A stretch of DNA of 64,000 nucleotides from Achromobacter spanius (lineage in GTDB: Bacteria; Pseudomonadota; Gammaproteobacteria; Burkholderiales; Burkholderiaceae_B), in assembly GCF_029637605.1 (NCBI RefSeq), contig NZ_CP121261.1:4092001-4156000 (forward strand). The letters are read 5' to 3'. This document shows, one piece after another, positions 26,946 through 36,861 of this stretch. The translations under genes and the position numbers were made by a program. Below the pieces are notes generated by a model. That model had not been told where the DNA came from. It saw only the letters and a program-made list of their open reading frames with translations, and did no database searches. Each line of letters begins with the position of its first letter. Within the stretch, counting starts at the first letter, position 1.

Positions 26946-27734
26946 TCAAAACGCCGGAATGACCGCGCCCTTGTACTTTTCCTGGATGAATTTCTTCACC
27001 TCGGGCGAGTGCAGCGCGTCAACCAGCTTCTTGATGCCGGGGGCGTCCTTGTTGTCCGACCGGGTCACCAGAATGTTGGCGTAGGGCGAATCAGCGCCCT
27101 CGATGAACAACGCATCCTTCGTGGGAACCAGGCCGGCTTCCAGCGCGTAGTTGGTGTTGATCAAGGCCAGGTCCACGTCATCCAGCGCGCGCGGCAGCAT
27201 TGCAGCTTCGAGTTCGCGGAATTTCAGCTTCTTGGGGTTCTCGACCACATCGGCGGCGGTGGCCAGGATGTTGGACGGATCCTTCAGCTTGATCACGCCC
27301 TGCTTTTGCAGCAGCACCAGCGCGCGGCCGCCGTTGGACGGATCGTTCGGGATGGCGACCGTGGCGCCGTCCTTGAGCTCGGTCAGGCTCTTGATCTTCT
27401 TGGAATACCCGCCAAAGGGTTCGACGTGGACCAGCGCCACCGGCACCAGCGTGGCCTTGCGGTCTTTGTTGAACGAATCCAGGTACGGCTTGTGCTGGAA
27501 GAAGTTGGCGTCCAACTGCTTGTCCACCAATTGCAGGTTGGGCTGCACGTAATCACTGAACACCGTGATGTCGAGCTCGACGCCTTGCTTGGCCAACTGC
27601 GGTTTCACCACTTCCAGGATTTCGGCGTGGGGAACCTGGGTCGCGCCCACCACCACTTTTTCTGCATGGGCGGCATGGGCCGCCACCAGGAAGGCCGATG
27701 CCACCAGGGCAGACCGGACGAAGTTCAAACGCAT
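26946..27734 (-). CDS. metQ: MetQ/NlpA-family methionine-type binding protein
   Basis: A 262-residue periplasmic substrate-binding protein of the NlpA family, most often for D/L-methionine. It has VVVGATQVPHAEILEVVKP, DANFFQHKPYLDSF, NDPSNGGRALVLLQ and ALINTNYALEAGL, all family motifs. The signal peptide ends AHAAHA-E with no lipobox cysteine, unlike the E. coli lipoprotein. No ATPase (metN) or permease (metI) lies beside it, so the transporter partner is elsewhere. The 265-base gap to argB shows no clear riboswitch that I could recognise. Confidence 0.9.
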   Translation of the reverse strand: MRLNFVRSALVASAFLVAAHAAHAEKVVVGATQVPHAEILEVVKPQLAKQGVELDITVFSDYVQPNLQLVDKQLDANFFQHKPYLDSFNKDRKATLVPVALVHVEPFGGYSKKIKSLTELKDGATVAIPNDPSNGGRALVLLQKQGVIKLKDPSNILATAADVVENPKKLKFRELEAAMLPRALDDVDLALINTNYALEAGLVPTKDALFIEGADSPYANILVTRSDNKDAPGIKKLVDALHSPEVKKFIQEKYKGAVIPAF

Positions 27735-27966
27735 GTGTTGCCTCTTTTATGGGATGAAAATAGGGGACTGATTCTCAATAGCCAGGATTCGCCCCCTTTT
27801 GCGGGGCCCCGCTGTCTCGAAAACGCACCCAATTTACCTGAATGCCGGTTATTTGTCGGGCATATGGACATGGGTTTTAGGCATATGAAACGCGGGGGTA
27901 CTACAATCCGTCGTATGCTTGCGCTACCGCGTTTCGAACGCGATGTTGTGCAGGCATTTTTTCTAA

Positions 27967-28901
<935 letters not shown>

Positions 28902-28902
<1 letters not shown>

Positions 28903-29648
28903 TGCGAGCACAGCGCCTCTTGTTGCGGCCGGCGGTGCGCCTGCGCCGCTCACGCCGCGTGGCCACGGGCGTTTCCGAACGCCTGTGGCTGTTCGACCTG
29001 GACAACACGCTGCACGACACCTCCCATGCCATCTTTCCGAAGATAGACCTGGGCATGACCATGGCGGTGGCCGAGGCGCTGAATGTAGACGTCGACACCG
29101 CCAACGATCTGCGCAGGAAATATTGGCACCGCTACGGTGCCACGATGATTGGCATGGTGCGCCACCACGGCGTCAACCCGCACGACTTCCTGCACCGCAG
29201 CCACGACTTCGACGTCAACCCGCTGGTGCGCAGCGAAAAGGCGCTGGCCTACAAGCTGCGCCGCCTGCCCGGTCGCAAGGTGCTGCTGACCAACGCGCCA
29301 CTGCGCTATGCGCGCTCCGTGCTGGAACGCCTGGGCATCCTGAACCAGTTCGACAGCCTGTGGGCCATCGAACACATGCAACTGCACGGTGAATTCCGGC
29401 CCAAGCCGTCGCCCGCGCTACTGCGCTATGTACTGGCCCGCGAAGGCGTGCCCGCCCACCGCGCCGTGCTGGTCGAAGACACGCTGGCCAACCTGCGCGG
29501 CGCGCGCAGCGTGGGCCTGCGCACGGTGCACGTGTATCACCCCGGCACGCCCTTTTCGCGCGGCCAATCGCATCGTCCGCCCTATGTCGACTTGCGGGTA
29601 AACTCCGTCAGTGATTTGTTGTTACGTCGGCGTCCCCTGCGGGGATAG
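28902..29648 (+). CDS. Pyrimidine 5'-nucleotidase-like HAD hydrolase
   Basis: A 248-residue HAD hydrolase of the Sdt1/YjjG-like pyrimidine 5'-nucleotidase group. After a basic N-terminal extension of about 25 residues comes LWLFDLDNTLHDTSHAIFP, with the nucleophile and acid aspartates. Then follow VLLTNAPLRYARSVLERLG and PAHRAVLVEDTLANLRGARS. The ATG at 28902 overlaps the argB stop by one base; a TTG one codon earlier is possible. The precise nucleotide substrate is inferred from family resemblance. Confidence 0.87.
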
Positions 29649-29705
29649 CGGCGCGCTCCTCCCCTTCCCTTCACCGTCCAAGCCTGCGCGAGAGCAGTCC
29701 CTTCC

Positions 29706-30281
29706 ATGGCGAGCAAACCCGGCGAGCGCAAGACCCAGATTCTGCAGACCCTGGCCGAGATGCTGGAGCAACCGCACGCATCTCGCATCACCACGGCCGC
29801 GCTGGCCGCGCGCCTGCAGGTGTCGGAAGCCGCGCTGTATCGGCATTTCGCCAGCAAGGCGCAGATGTTCGAAGGGCTGATCGAATTCATCGAAACCAGC
29901 ATCTTCACGCTGGTCAACCAGATTGCCACCGTGGAACCCTACGGCGTGCCGCAAGCGCACAAGACCGTGGCAATGCTGTTGACGTTTTCCGAGCGCAACA
30001 AGGGCATGACGCGGGTGCTGACGGGCGACGCGCTGGTCACGGAAGACAACCGGCTGCAAGAGCGCATCAACCATATCAATGACCGGATCGAAACGTCGTT
30101 GAAGCAGTCGCTGCGTATCGCCATCACCGACGGCGGTTTGCCGGCGGATGCCAACGTGGCCGCGCACGCCAGCCTGCTGACGCATCTGGTGTTGGGCCGC
30201 TGGCTGCGCTATGCGCAAAGCGGCTGGCGGGTTGCGCCGACGCTGCACCTGGATGAGCAACTGCGCCTGGCGCTGGGCTGA
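29706..30281 (+). CDS. slmA: Nucleoid occlusion factor SlmA
   Basis: SlmA is a TetR-family DNA-binding protein that blocks FtsZ assembly over the nucleoid. The 191-residue protein has the HTH segment RITTAALAARLQVSEAALYR followed by HFASKAQMFEGLIEFIE and GMTRVLTGDALVTEDNRLQE, all close to SlmA. The family assignment is much better than for a metabolic TetR repressor. It lies beside argB and a nucleotidase, a frequent setting in betaproteobacteria. Confidence 0.93.
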   Translation: MASKPGERKTQILQTLAEMLEQPHASRITTAALAARLQVSEAALYRHFASKAQMFEGLIEFIETSIFTLVNQIATVEPYGVPQAHKTVAMLLTFSERNKGMTRVLTGDALVTEDNRLQERINHINDRIETSLKQSLRIAITDGGLPADANVAAHASLLTHLVLGRWLRYAQSGWRVAPTLHLDEQLRLALG

Positions 30282-30411
30282 AGCGCCCCCTTGCGAGCCG
30301 CAAGGGCGAACGAGCATAATGCGCCGGGTAGGTTTCCTCAAGCCCAAAGCTCTATCGGTTTGATCTACATCAATGCGGGTTTTCCTCAATGCCGTCACGA
30401 TCGTCCTGTAG

Positions 30412-30462
30412 CGTCGACACATCGAATTGAATAAACCCGTGCTCGCGGGAAGCGTGTCGACG
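30412..30462. promoter_or_regulatory. Inverted repeat in the leader of the DASS transporter operon
   Basis: CGTCGACAC at 30412-30420 and GTGTCGACG at 30454-30462 are a perfect 9-base inverted repeat. Between them lies a small hairpin-like CCCG...CGGG. The block ends about 19 bases before the transporter start. It could be a pair of operator half-sites or a stem in the leader RNA; the sequence does not decide. Confidence 0.4.
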
Positions 30463-30480
30463 GTTTGACCTCAACCGGAG

Positions 30481-31980
30481 ATGGATATGACCGCGCCAGC
30501 CGCTGTCCCTGCCTCGCAAGCCCCCAAGAAAGTAAAAATACCCATCGGACTCATCGCCGGCGTCTTGGTGATGATCGGGGTGCTAATGATGCCCCTGCCC
30601 GCCGACCTGCCGGTTGCGGGCCACCGCATGCTGGCGATCCTGGCATTCGCCGTGGTGGTCTGGATTACCGAAGCCGTGTCTTACGAAGCCAGCGCGATCA
30701 TGATCACGACGCTGATGGCTTTCCTGCTGGGCACGGCTCCGACAATCAAAGACCCGAACGTGCTGTACGGCACGTCCGCCGCCATCAGCATGGCGCTGAC
30801 GGGCTTTGCCAACTCGGCGCTGGCGCTGGTCACCGGCGCCTTGTTCATTGCCGCCGCCATGACGTTCACCGGGCTGGACCGGCGCATTGCGCTGGTCACG
30901 CTGTCGCGGGTGGGCACCAGCACGCGCCGCATCCTGATCGGATGTATCGCCGTGACGATCGTGTTGAGCCTGGTCGTGCCCAGCGCCACCGCGCGCAGCG
31001 CCGCCGTGGTGCCGATCATGATGGGCGTCATCGCCGCCTTCGGCGTGGACAAGCGCTCGAACATCGCGGCCGGCATCATGATCATCGTGGCGCAGGCCAC
31101 CAGCATCTGGAACGTGGGCATCCAGACCGCCGCCGCGCAAAACCTGCTGACCGTCGGCTTCATGGAAAAGATGCTGGGTGAGCGTGTGGCGTGGTCGGAC
31201 TGGCTGATTGCCGGCGCCCCGTGGTCGCTGATCATGTCGGCCGTGCTGATCGTCGTGGTGCTCAAGCTGCTGCCGCCGGAAAGCGACAGCATCGCCGGGG
31301 GCAAGGAAGCCGTCGAAAAGTCGCTGATTGAACTGGGCCCGATGACCAGCGCGCAAAAGCGCCTGATGGGTGTGTCGCTGATGCTGCTGCTGTTCTGGGC
31401 AACCGAAGGCAAGCTGCACAAGTTCGACACCACGTCCACCACCTACTTTGGCCTGGTTTTGTTGCTGCTGCCGCGCTTTGGCGTGATGACGTGGAAAGAC
31501 GTGCAGTCGCGCATTCCATGGGGCACCGTGATTGTGTTCGGCGTGGGTATCAGCCTGGGCACCGCCCTGCTGACCACACAAGCCGGCCAATGGCTGGGCA
31601 ACCAGGTGGTTGCGCACACCGGGCTGGACCATCTTGGGCCGCTCGCCATCTTCGCCGTGCTGGCCGCGTTCCTGATCGTCATCCACCTGGGTTTCGCCAG
31701 CGCCACCGCGCTGACCTCGGCCATGCTGCCCATCCTGATTTCGGTGCTGGCCACGCTGCCCGGCGATTTCAGTCGCCTGGGCATGACGATGCTGTTGGGC
31801 TTTGTCGTCAGCTACGGCTTCATCCTGCCGATCAACGCTCCGCAGAACATGGTGTGCCTGGGCACGGAAACCTTCAACGCCAAGCAGTTCGCGAAAGTCG
31901 GCATCATTGTCACCATCGTCGGCTACCTGCTGATGCTGCTGATGGGCATGACCTACTGGCGCTGGCTCGGCTGGCTGTAA
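30481..31980 (+). CDS. DASS/SLC13-family anion symporter
   Basis: A 499-residue inner-membrane protein of the divalent anion:sodium symporter family, which imports dicarboxylates, sulfonates or related anions. About 11-12 hydrophobic helices are visible, with family motifs around VVPSATARSAAVVPIMMGV and LGFASATALTSAMLPI (the paired substrate-site loops) and VSYGFILPINAPQNMV. The ATG at 30481 (MDMTAP) has CCGGAG just before it. It is followed after 12 bases by an LDH2-type dehydrogenase that probably oxidises the imported hydroxy acid. Confidence 0.88.
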   Translation: MDMTAPAAVPASQAPKKVKIPIGLIAGVLVMIGVLMMPLPADLPVAGHRMLAILAFAVVVWITEAVSYEASAIMITTLMAFLLGTAPTIKDPNVLYGTSAAISMALTGFANSALALVTGALFIAAAMTFTGLDRRIALVTLSRVGTSTRRILIGCIAVTIVLSLVVPSATARSAAVVPIMMGVIAAFGVDKRSNIAAGIMIIVAQATSIWNVGIQTAAAQNLLTVGFMEKMLGERVAWSDWLIAGAPWSLIMSAVLIVVVLKLLPPESDSIAGGKEAVEKSLIELGPMTSAQKRLMGVSLMLLLFWATEGKLHKFDTTSTTYFGLVLLLLPRFGVMTWKDVQSRIPWGTVIVFGVGISLGTALLTTQAGQWLGNQVVAHTGLDHLGPLAIFAVLAAFLIVIHLGFASATALTSAMLPILISVLATLPGDFSRLGMTMLLGFVVSYGFILPINAPQNMVCLGTETFNAKQFAKVGIIVTIVGYLLMLLMGMTYWRWLGWL

Positions 31981-31992
31981 GGAGTACGCATC

Positions 31993-33042
31993 ATGAAACT
32001 CTCTTTAGCCCAAGCCAATGAATACGGCCGCCGCGTGCTGATGGCGCAAGGCGTGCCGGAAGACATCGCGCGCGACGTGGCCGAGCACCTGGTGGAGTCC
32101 GACCGGGTCGGCTACACCAGCCACGGCCTGTCGATCCTGACCAACTATCGCCGCGTGCTGTCCCAGGGACTGGCGCAGGCGGATGGCCGCCCCGAACTGG
32201 TCAATGACCGGGGCGCCATGCTGGCCTACGACGGCCACCACGGCCTGGGCCAGTACGTTGGCAAGGTCGTCATCGACAAGGCCATCGAGCGTACGCAGGA
32301 ACACGGGCAGTGCATCGTGACCCTGCGCCACAGCCATCACCTGGGCCGCATGGGCCACTTTGGCGAAATGGTGGCGGCCAAGGGGCTGATCCTGCTGGCC
32401 TTCACCAACGTGATCAACCGCGCCCCCACCGTGGCGCCGTTCGGCGGCGCGCAAGCCTGCCTGACCACCAACCCGCTGTGCTTTGCCGGCCCGCTGCCTG
32501 GCGGACGTCCGCCTTTCATCGTGGACATGGCGACGAGTTCCATCGCCGTGAACAAGGCGCGGGTGCTGGCGGCCAAGGGCGAACAAGCGCCGCCCGGGTC
32601 GCTGATCGACGCGGACGGCAACCCCACGACGGACCCCAGCGCGCTGTTCGCCGATCCGCCGGGCGCCCTGCTGCCCTTTGGCGGCCACAAGGGCTACGCG
32701 CTGGGCCTGGTGGCCGAACTACTGGCGGGGGTGTTGTCAGGCGGCGGCACGATCCAGCCTGAACACCCGCGCAACGGCGTGGCAACGAACAATATGTTTG
32801 CGCTGCTGCTGGACCCGCAGGTCGACTTCAATACGGACTGGCGGTCGATGGAAGTGGGTGCGTTCATCGATTATTTGCACGCCTGCAAGCCGCAACCGGG
32901 TGTGGAGGGGGTGCAGTACCCGGGGGAATATGAAGCTCGGAATCGGGCGGTGAATGCGGATTCGGTGGAGTTCGACAGCCGGATCTGGGACGGGCTGAAC
33001 ACGCTGGCGGTGGAGTTGGGGGTGCCGGAGGCGTTGCCTTGA
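31993..33042 (+). CDS. Ldh family (malate/L-lactate/sulfolactate-type) oxidoreductase
   Basis: A 349-residue NAD(P)-dependent dehydrogenase of the LDH2/MDH2 family, unrelated to Rossmann lactate dehydrogenases. Family members oxidise malate, sulfolactate or ureidoglycolate-type 2-hydroxy acids. Motifs: SDRVGYTSHGLSILTNYRRV, VTLRHSHHLGRMGHFGEMVA (with the catalytic histidine region) and LPFGGHKGYALGLVAELLAG. Length is standard. The tight spacing after the DASS transporter suggests one catabolic operon. The exact substrate is not recoverable from the sequence. Confidence 0.9.
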   Translation: MKLSLAQANEYGRRVLMAQGVPEDIARDVAEHLVESDRVGYTSHGLSILTNYRRVLSQGLAQADGRPELVNDRGAMLAYDGHHGLGQYVGKVVIDKAIERTQEHGQCIVTLRHSHHLGRMGHFGEMVAAKGLILLAFTNVINRAPTVAPFGGAQACLTTNPLCFAGPLPGGRPPFIVDMATSSIAVNKARVLAAKGEQAPPGSLIDADGNPTTDPSALFADPPGALLPFGGHKGYALGLVAELLAGVLSGGGTIQPEHPRNGVATNNMFALLLDPQVDFNTDWRSMEVGAFIDYLHACKPQPGVEGVQYPGEYEARNRAVNADSVEFDSRIWDGLNTLAVELGVPEALP

Positions 33043-33058
33043 GGGCGGGCGCGTAGGG

Positions 33059-33145
33059 GACGATGGGGTTCGTGCTTGGCGGAGATGAAGGGGGTCGTGC
33101 TTGCGGAGATGATGGGTTCGTGTTTGCGGAGATGATGGGTTTCGC
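33059..33145 (+). repeat. Degenerate tandem repeat of about 24 bases
   Basis: About three and a half imperfect tandem units like GAGATGATGGGTTCGTGTTTG and GATGAAGGGGGTCGTGCTTG lead into the dispersed repeat at 33133-33198. The units share its GATGGGT end, so the array may have grown from it. Confidence 0.55.
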
Positions 33146-33198
33146 GCGAAGGAGAATGGCGTTTTTGGGTAGGGGGTGGCGCGCTGCACCCATCCTAC
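33133..33198 (-). repeat. Dispersed intergenic repeat, copy 5 (inverted)
   Basis: The same unit as at 3009-3387, in reverse orientation: TGATGGGTTTCGCGCG at the left and GCGCTGCACCCATCCTAC at the right. It lies between the converging dehydrogenase and rodA genes, just as the first cluster lies between converging genes. Confidence 0.8.
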
Positions 33199-33223
33199 GC
33201 CATCCTGCCTTTGAGAAATGCTG

Positions 33224-34360
33224 TCAGGTTTTGGTGGAGCGGTGTCGGCTGATGCTCATCATGATGCCGAACGCGATGCCCATCGTGAATAGTGCGGTCC
33301 CGCCGTAACTCATGAATGGCAAGGGTACGCCCACGACCGGCAGGATGCCCGTCACCATCCCGACGTTCACGAACACGTAGATGAACAGCATCATCGTCAG
33401 CGCGCCGGCCAGCAGCCGGCCGAACTGCGATGAGGCGCGGGACGCGATGGTGAGGCCGCGCGCCATCATCAAGCCGTACAGCACCAGAATCGCAATGCCG
33501 CCGTACAGCCCGAATTCCTCGGCGTAGACCGCGAAGATGAAGTCGGTGGTGCGTTCGGGAATGAAGTCCAGATGGGTTTGCGTACCCTTCATGTAGCCCT
33601 TGCCGTACATGCCGCCCGACCCCACCGCGATCATCGATTGAATCGTGTGGAAGCCCTTGCCGAGCGGATCGGAACTTGGGTTCAGCAGGGTGCAGACACG
33701 GTTCTTCTGATAGTCGTGCAGCACGACCCAGTTCACGTCCGGTTCGCACAATTGGTCTTCGTAGTACACCAGCGTGCCGATGGCGATGATGCCGGCCAAC
33801 ATGACGGGCACCAGCAGCTTGAAGGACAGGCCCGCGAAATAAATCACGAAAAAGCCCGCGCCGAACACCAGCAGCGCCGTGCCCAAATCGGGCTGCAAGA
33901 CGATCAGCCCAAAGGGCGCGGCCAGCATCGCGGCGGCGGCGAAGAAATCGCGGACGCGCACGGCGCCTTCGTGACGCTGGAAATACCAGGCCAGCATCAT
34001 CGGCACGGCAATCTTCATCATCTCGGACGGCTGGATCCGGGTTACGCCCAGGTCCAGCCAGCGCGTCGCGCCCTTGCTGGTTTCCCCAAAGAATTCCACG
34101 CCCAGCAGCAACACCACCCCCACCACGTAAAACGGCAAGGCCAGCTTCATCAGCCACTTGGGCGGAATCAGCGCCATGGTCCACATGGCGAAGAACGCGA
34201 TGACGAAGTTGCGTGACTGCTCGGCAAAACGCCAGTCCGTACCACCCACGGCAGAATGCATGACGGTCAGGCCCAGCGCCGTGAACATCATCAGGATGGC
34301 CAGCAGCGGCCAGTCGAACGCCGTGAAGACGCGTAGCAGGATGAGGCCCAGGCGTTTCAT
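33224..34360 (-). CDS. rodA: Rod-shape peptidoglycan glycosyltransferase RodA
   Basis: RodA is the SEDS-family polymerase of the elongasome and works with PBP2. The 378-residue protein starts MKRLGLILLRVFTAFDWPLL, has about ten membrane helices and carries WLDLGVTRIQPSEMMKIAVP and PFGLIVLQPDLGTALLVFGA, with the essential Asp in LQPDLGTA. The C-terminal PLPFMSYGGTALFTMGIAFG is a family hallmark. It overlaps the end of mrdA by four bases (ATGA). In-frame sequence before the chosen ATG lies inside mrdA and is not used. Confidence 0.96.
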   Translation of the reverse strand: MKRLGLILLRVFTAFDWPLLAILMMFTALGLTVMHSAVGGTDWRFAEQSRNFVIAFFAMWTMALIPPKWLMKLALPFYVVGVVLLLGVEFFGETSKGATRWLDLGVTRIQPSEMMKIAVPMMLAWYFQRHEGAVRVRDFFAAAAMLAAPFGLIVLQPDLGTALLVFGAGFFVIYFAGLSFKLLVPVMLAGIIAIGTLVYYEDQLCEPDVNWVVLHDYQKNRVCTLLNPSSDPLGKGFHTIQSMIAVGSGGMYGKGYMKGTQTHLDFIPERTTDFIFAVYAEEFGLYGGIAILVLYGLMMARGLTIASRASSQFGRLLAGALTMMLFIYVFVNVGMVTGILPVVGVPLPFMSYGGTALFTMGIAFGIMMSISRHRSTKT

Positions 34361-36285
34361 TGTTGGCGCACCACTTCGTCGGTAATCGTTTCGACGGACG
34401 CCAGCGGGTCGCCACGGTCGGGCCGCACGATATGGTCCTGGCGGTCCTTGGCGAGCCAATAGTCGAAAACCTTGCGCGCGACCGGCGCGGCCACGCTGGC
34501 GCCCCAGCCCGCGTTCTCGACAATCAGCGACAGGGCAATGCGGGGATGCTCCAGCGGCGCGAAGCCCATGAACAGCGCGTGGTCGCGCAGGCGTTCGTCG
34601 ATGGCGCTGGCGCGGTAGTGGCCACCGCGCAGGCTGAACACCTGCGCGGTACCGGTTTTACCGGCCGCCTGGTACGGCGCGTTGGCGAATGCGCGGCGCG
34701 CGGTACCGGACCGCACCACATCCGCCATGGCGTTCTTGATCACATCCACGTTGGCCTGCTTGAGCGGGATGCGGTAATCGGGCACGGACACCGTGGGCTT
34801 GGCGACGCCAGTGCGCGAATCGCGCACCGCGTGCACCAGGTGCGGGCGGCGGTACAGGCCATTGTTGGCCAGGGTCGACGTACCCTGCGCCAGTTGCAGC
34901 AAGGTAAATGAGTTGTAGCCCTGGCCCACGGCCACCGATATGGTTTCGCCCGCGTACCAGCGCTGGCGGTCCTTGTCTTTGTAGGCCGCGCGCTTCCAGT
35001 CGGTGGACGGCAACACGCCCCGCTTTTCGCCTTCCAGGTCGATGCCCGTGATCTGGCCAAAGCCGAACTGCTTGGTGAAGTCATGCAGGGCGTTGACGCC
35101 GATCTCGGGGCCGAGCGAATAAAAGTACGTGTCGGACGACACCACGATGGCCTTGTGCATGTCCGTCATGCCGTAGGCCGCGCCGCCCGCGTTGCGGAAT
35201 CTTTGCCCGCCGAACTCGAAGTAGCCGGGATCCGAAATACGGTCCGTTGCGCTGCGCTTGCCCAGTTCCAGGGCGGCCAGGCCAACGAACGGCTTGTAGG
35301 TGGAGCCGATGGGATAGGTGCCGTAAAGCGGACGATTGATCAGCGGATGGTCCGGTGATTCGTTAAGCATGCGCCAGTTATCGACATCGATGCCATCCAC
35401 GAACAGATTGGGGTCGAATGACGGCTGCGACACAAAGGCCAGCACCTCGCCCGTATCCGGGTCAATCGCGACCAACGCGCCGCGCTGGCCCGCGAAGGCT
35501 TCCTCGGCCACCTTCTGCAGGCCCAGGTCAATGGACAGCATGATGTCCGACCCCGGCACCGGATCAATCCGCCGCAACGTGCGCATCGGGCGGCCGCTTG
35601 CGGTGACTTCGACCTCTTCCAGGCCGGTGCGGCCGTGCAGTTGCTCTTCCCAGGTCTTTTCGATGCCTTTTTTGCCGATGACATCCGTGCCGCGGTAGTT
35701 GCCCAGTTGGCCGGTGCGCTCCAGTTCTTCGTTGTCGCCTTCGGCGATGCGGCCGATGTAGCCGACCACGTGCGCGGCAGAGACGCCTTGCGGATATTCG
35801 CGCACCCAGCGCGCCCGCAATTCAACCCCCGGGAACTGGAAGGCGTGCGCGGCGAACCAGGCCGCCTCGGTCTCGTTCAGGTTATTGCGCAAGAGCAGGC
35901 TGGCGTAACGGCTGGCCTCCGCCGCGCGCCGCTTGAAACGCCGCTGATCCGCCGGGCTGATGTAGACGATTTCGGTCAGGCGCTCGAACAGCTCGTTCAT
36001 GTTGCCGGCATGGGCAGGCACCACTTCCAGCGTGTAGGTGCGGTAGTTGCGGGCCAGGACTTCCCCGTTGCGGTCCAGGATCTCACCGCGTCGCGGCGGG
36101 ATCGGCACCACCGCGATGCGGTTGCGGTCGGCGCGTTCCGACAGGCCTTCGTAACGGTCTACCTGCAAGTACCAGAACCGGCCTGCCAGCACGCCGAAGC
36201 ACACCAGCGCGAACACACCGCCCACCCACGCGCGCAGGCGGAATCGCTGCTTTTGCTGCTGGCCGGTTTTCTTGAATTCAAACAT
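34357..36285 (-). CDS. mrdA: Penicillin-binding protein 2
   Basis: PBP2 is the transpeptidase of lateral wall synthesis. The 642-residue protein has one N-terminal membrane helix (AWVGGVFALVCFGVLAGRFW), a pedestal domain and a transpeptidase domain. The catalytic serine motif is GSTYKPF (STYK box, serine at about residue 330), and there are SSDTYFY (SxN-like box, SSD) and the AGKTGTAQVF box (about 545). The ATG at 36285 is chosen; a GTG one codon earlier is possible. It lies after mreD in the order mreBCD-mrdA-rodA. Confidence 0.96.
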   Translation of the reverse strand: MFEFKKTGQQQKQRFRLRAWVGGVFALVCFGVLAGRFWYLQVDRYEGLSERADRNRIAVVPIPPRRGEILDRNGEVLARNYRTYTLEVVPAHAGNMNELFERLTEIVYISPADQRRFKRRAAEASRYASLLLRNNLNETEAAWFAAHAFQFPGVELRARWVREYPQGVSAAHVVGYIGRIAEGDNEELERTGQLGNYRGTDVIGKKGIEKTWEEQLHGRTGLEEVEVTASGRPMRTLRRIDPVPGSDIMLSIDLGLQKVAEEAFAGQRGALVAIDPDTGEVLAFVSQPSFDPNLFVDGIDVDNWRMLNESPDHPLINRPLYGTYPIGSTYKPFVGLAALELGKRSATDRISDPGYFEFGGQRFRNAGGAAYGMTDMHKAIVVSSDTYFYSLGPEIGVNALHDFTKQFGFGQITGIDLEGEKRGVLPSTDWKRAAYKDKDRQRWYAGETISVAVGQGYNSFTLLQLAQGTSTLANNGLYRRPHLVHAVRDSRTGVAKPTVSVPDYRIPLKQANVDVIKNAMADVVRSGTARRAFANAPYQAAGKTGTAQVFSLRGGHYRASAIDERLRDHALFMGFAPLEHPRIALSLIVENAGWGASVAAPVARKVFDYWLAKDRQDHIVRPDRGDPLASVETITDEVVRQQ

Positions 36286-36300
36286 CACGCATCGCCGTCA

Positions 36301-36861
36301 TCAGGCGGAGGAGGATTCTGCGTCGTCGGCGCCGCGCTGCGGCAGGTGCAGCACCCAACCCACCAGCGGCCACAAGGCGACCGTGATGGCCACGCTGACG
36401 CACCATTCCCAGCCCGGCCACTTTCCCGCCAGCCAGGCGTGGATGATCTGCGTCAGGAAACGGGCGACGAAGAACACAGGCAGCATGTGCATCGCCTGGC
36501 TCCAGAGGTCGAACCGTTGCAGCCGTCGGTGCAGCACCACGGCGCCATAGGCGACCAAGGTGTAGGACAAGGCGTGCTCGCCCAGCAGGCCGGCGTCGTG
36601 CACATCCATCAGCAAGCCGAAGAAGAACGCGGTGAACAGGCCGACGCGGCGCGGTTCGTGCACGCACCAGAAGGCGATGATCAGCAGCAGTACGTCGGGC
36701 GCGCCCTGCCACAGCCGCCACGGCAGCAACGACACCAGCCACACCAGCAGCAAGGTGCCCCAGACGAACACACCATGCGCCGGACCGGAAAGCCGGTCGG
36801 GGTGCACGTTGCTGGGTGTGCCCAGGCGGCGCCTGGGTTGCGATTGATTAGTCCGATCCAC
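36301..36861 (-). CDS. mreD: Rod-shape-determining protein MreD
   Basis: MreD is a small polytopic inner-membrane protein of the elongasome. The start is a GTG at 36861, chosen because AGGAGGTCG stands at the right distance before it; this gives 186 residues and overlaps the end of mreC by 14 bases. Five to six hydrophobic helices are visible (GVFVWGTLLLVWLVSLLPW, DVLLLIIAFWCVHEP, FFFGLLMDVHDAGLLGEHAL). The motif GLLMDVH-LLGEHA is typical of MreD. Confidence 0.93.
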   Translation of the reverse strand: MDRTNQSQPRRRLGTPSNVHPDRLSGPAHGVFVWGTLLLVWLVSLLPWRLWQGAPDVLLLIIAFWCVHEPRRVGLFTAFFFGLLMDVHDAGLLGEHALSYTLVAYGAVVLHRRLQRFDLWSQAMHMLPVFFVARFLTQIIHAWLAGKWPGWEWCVSVAITVALWPLVGWVLHLPQRGADDAESSSA

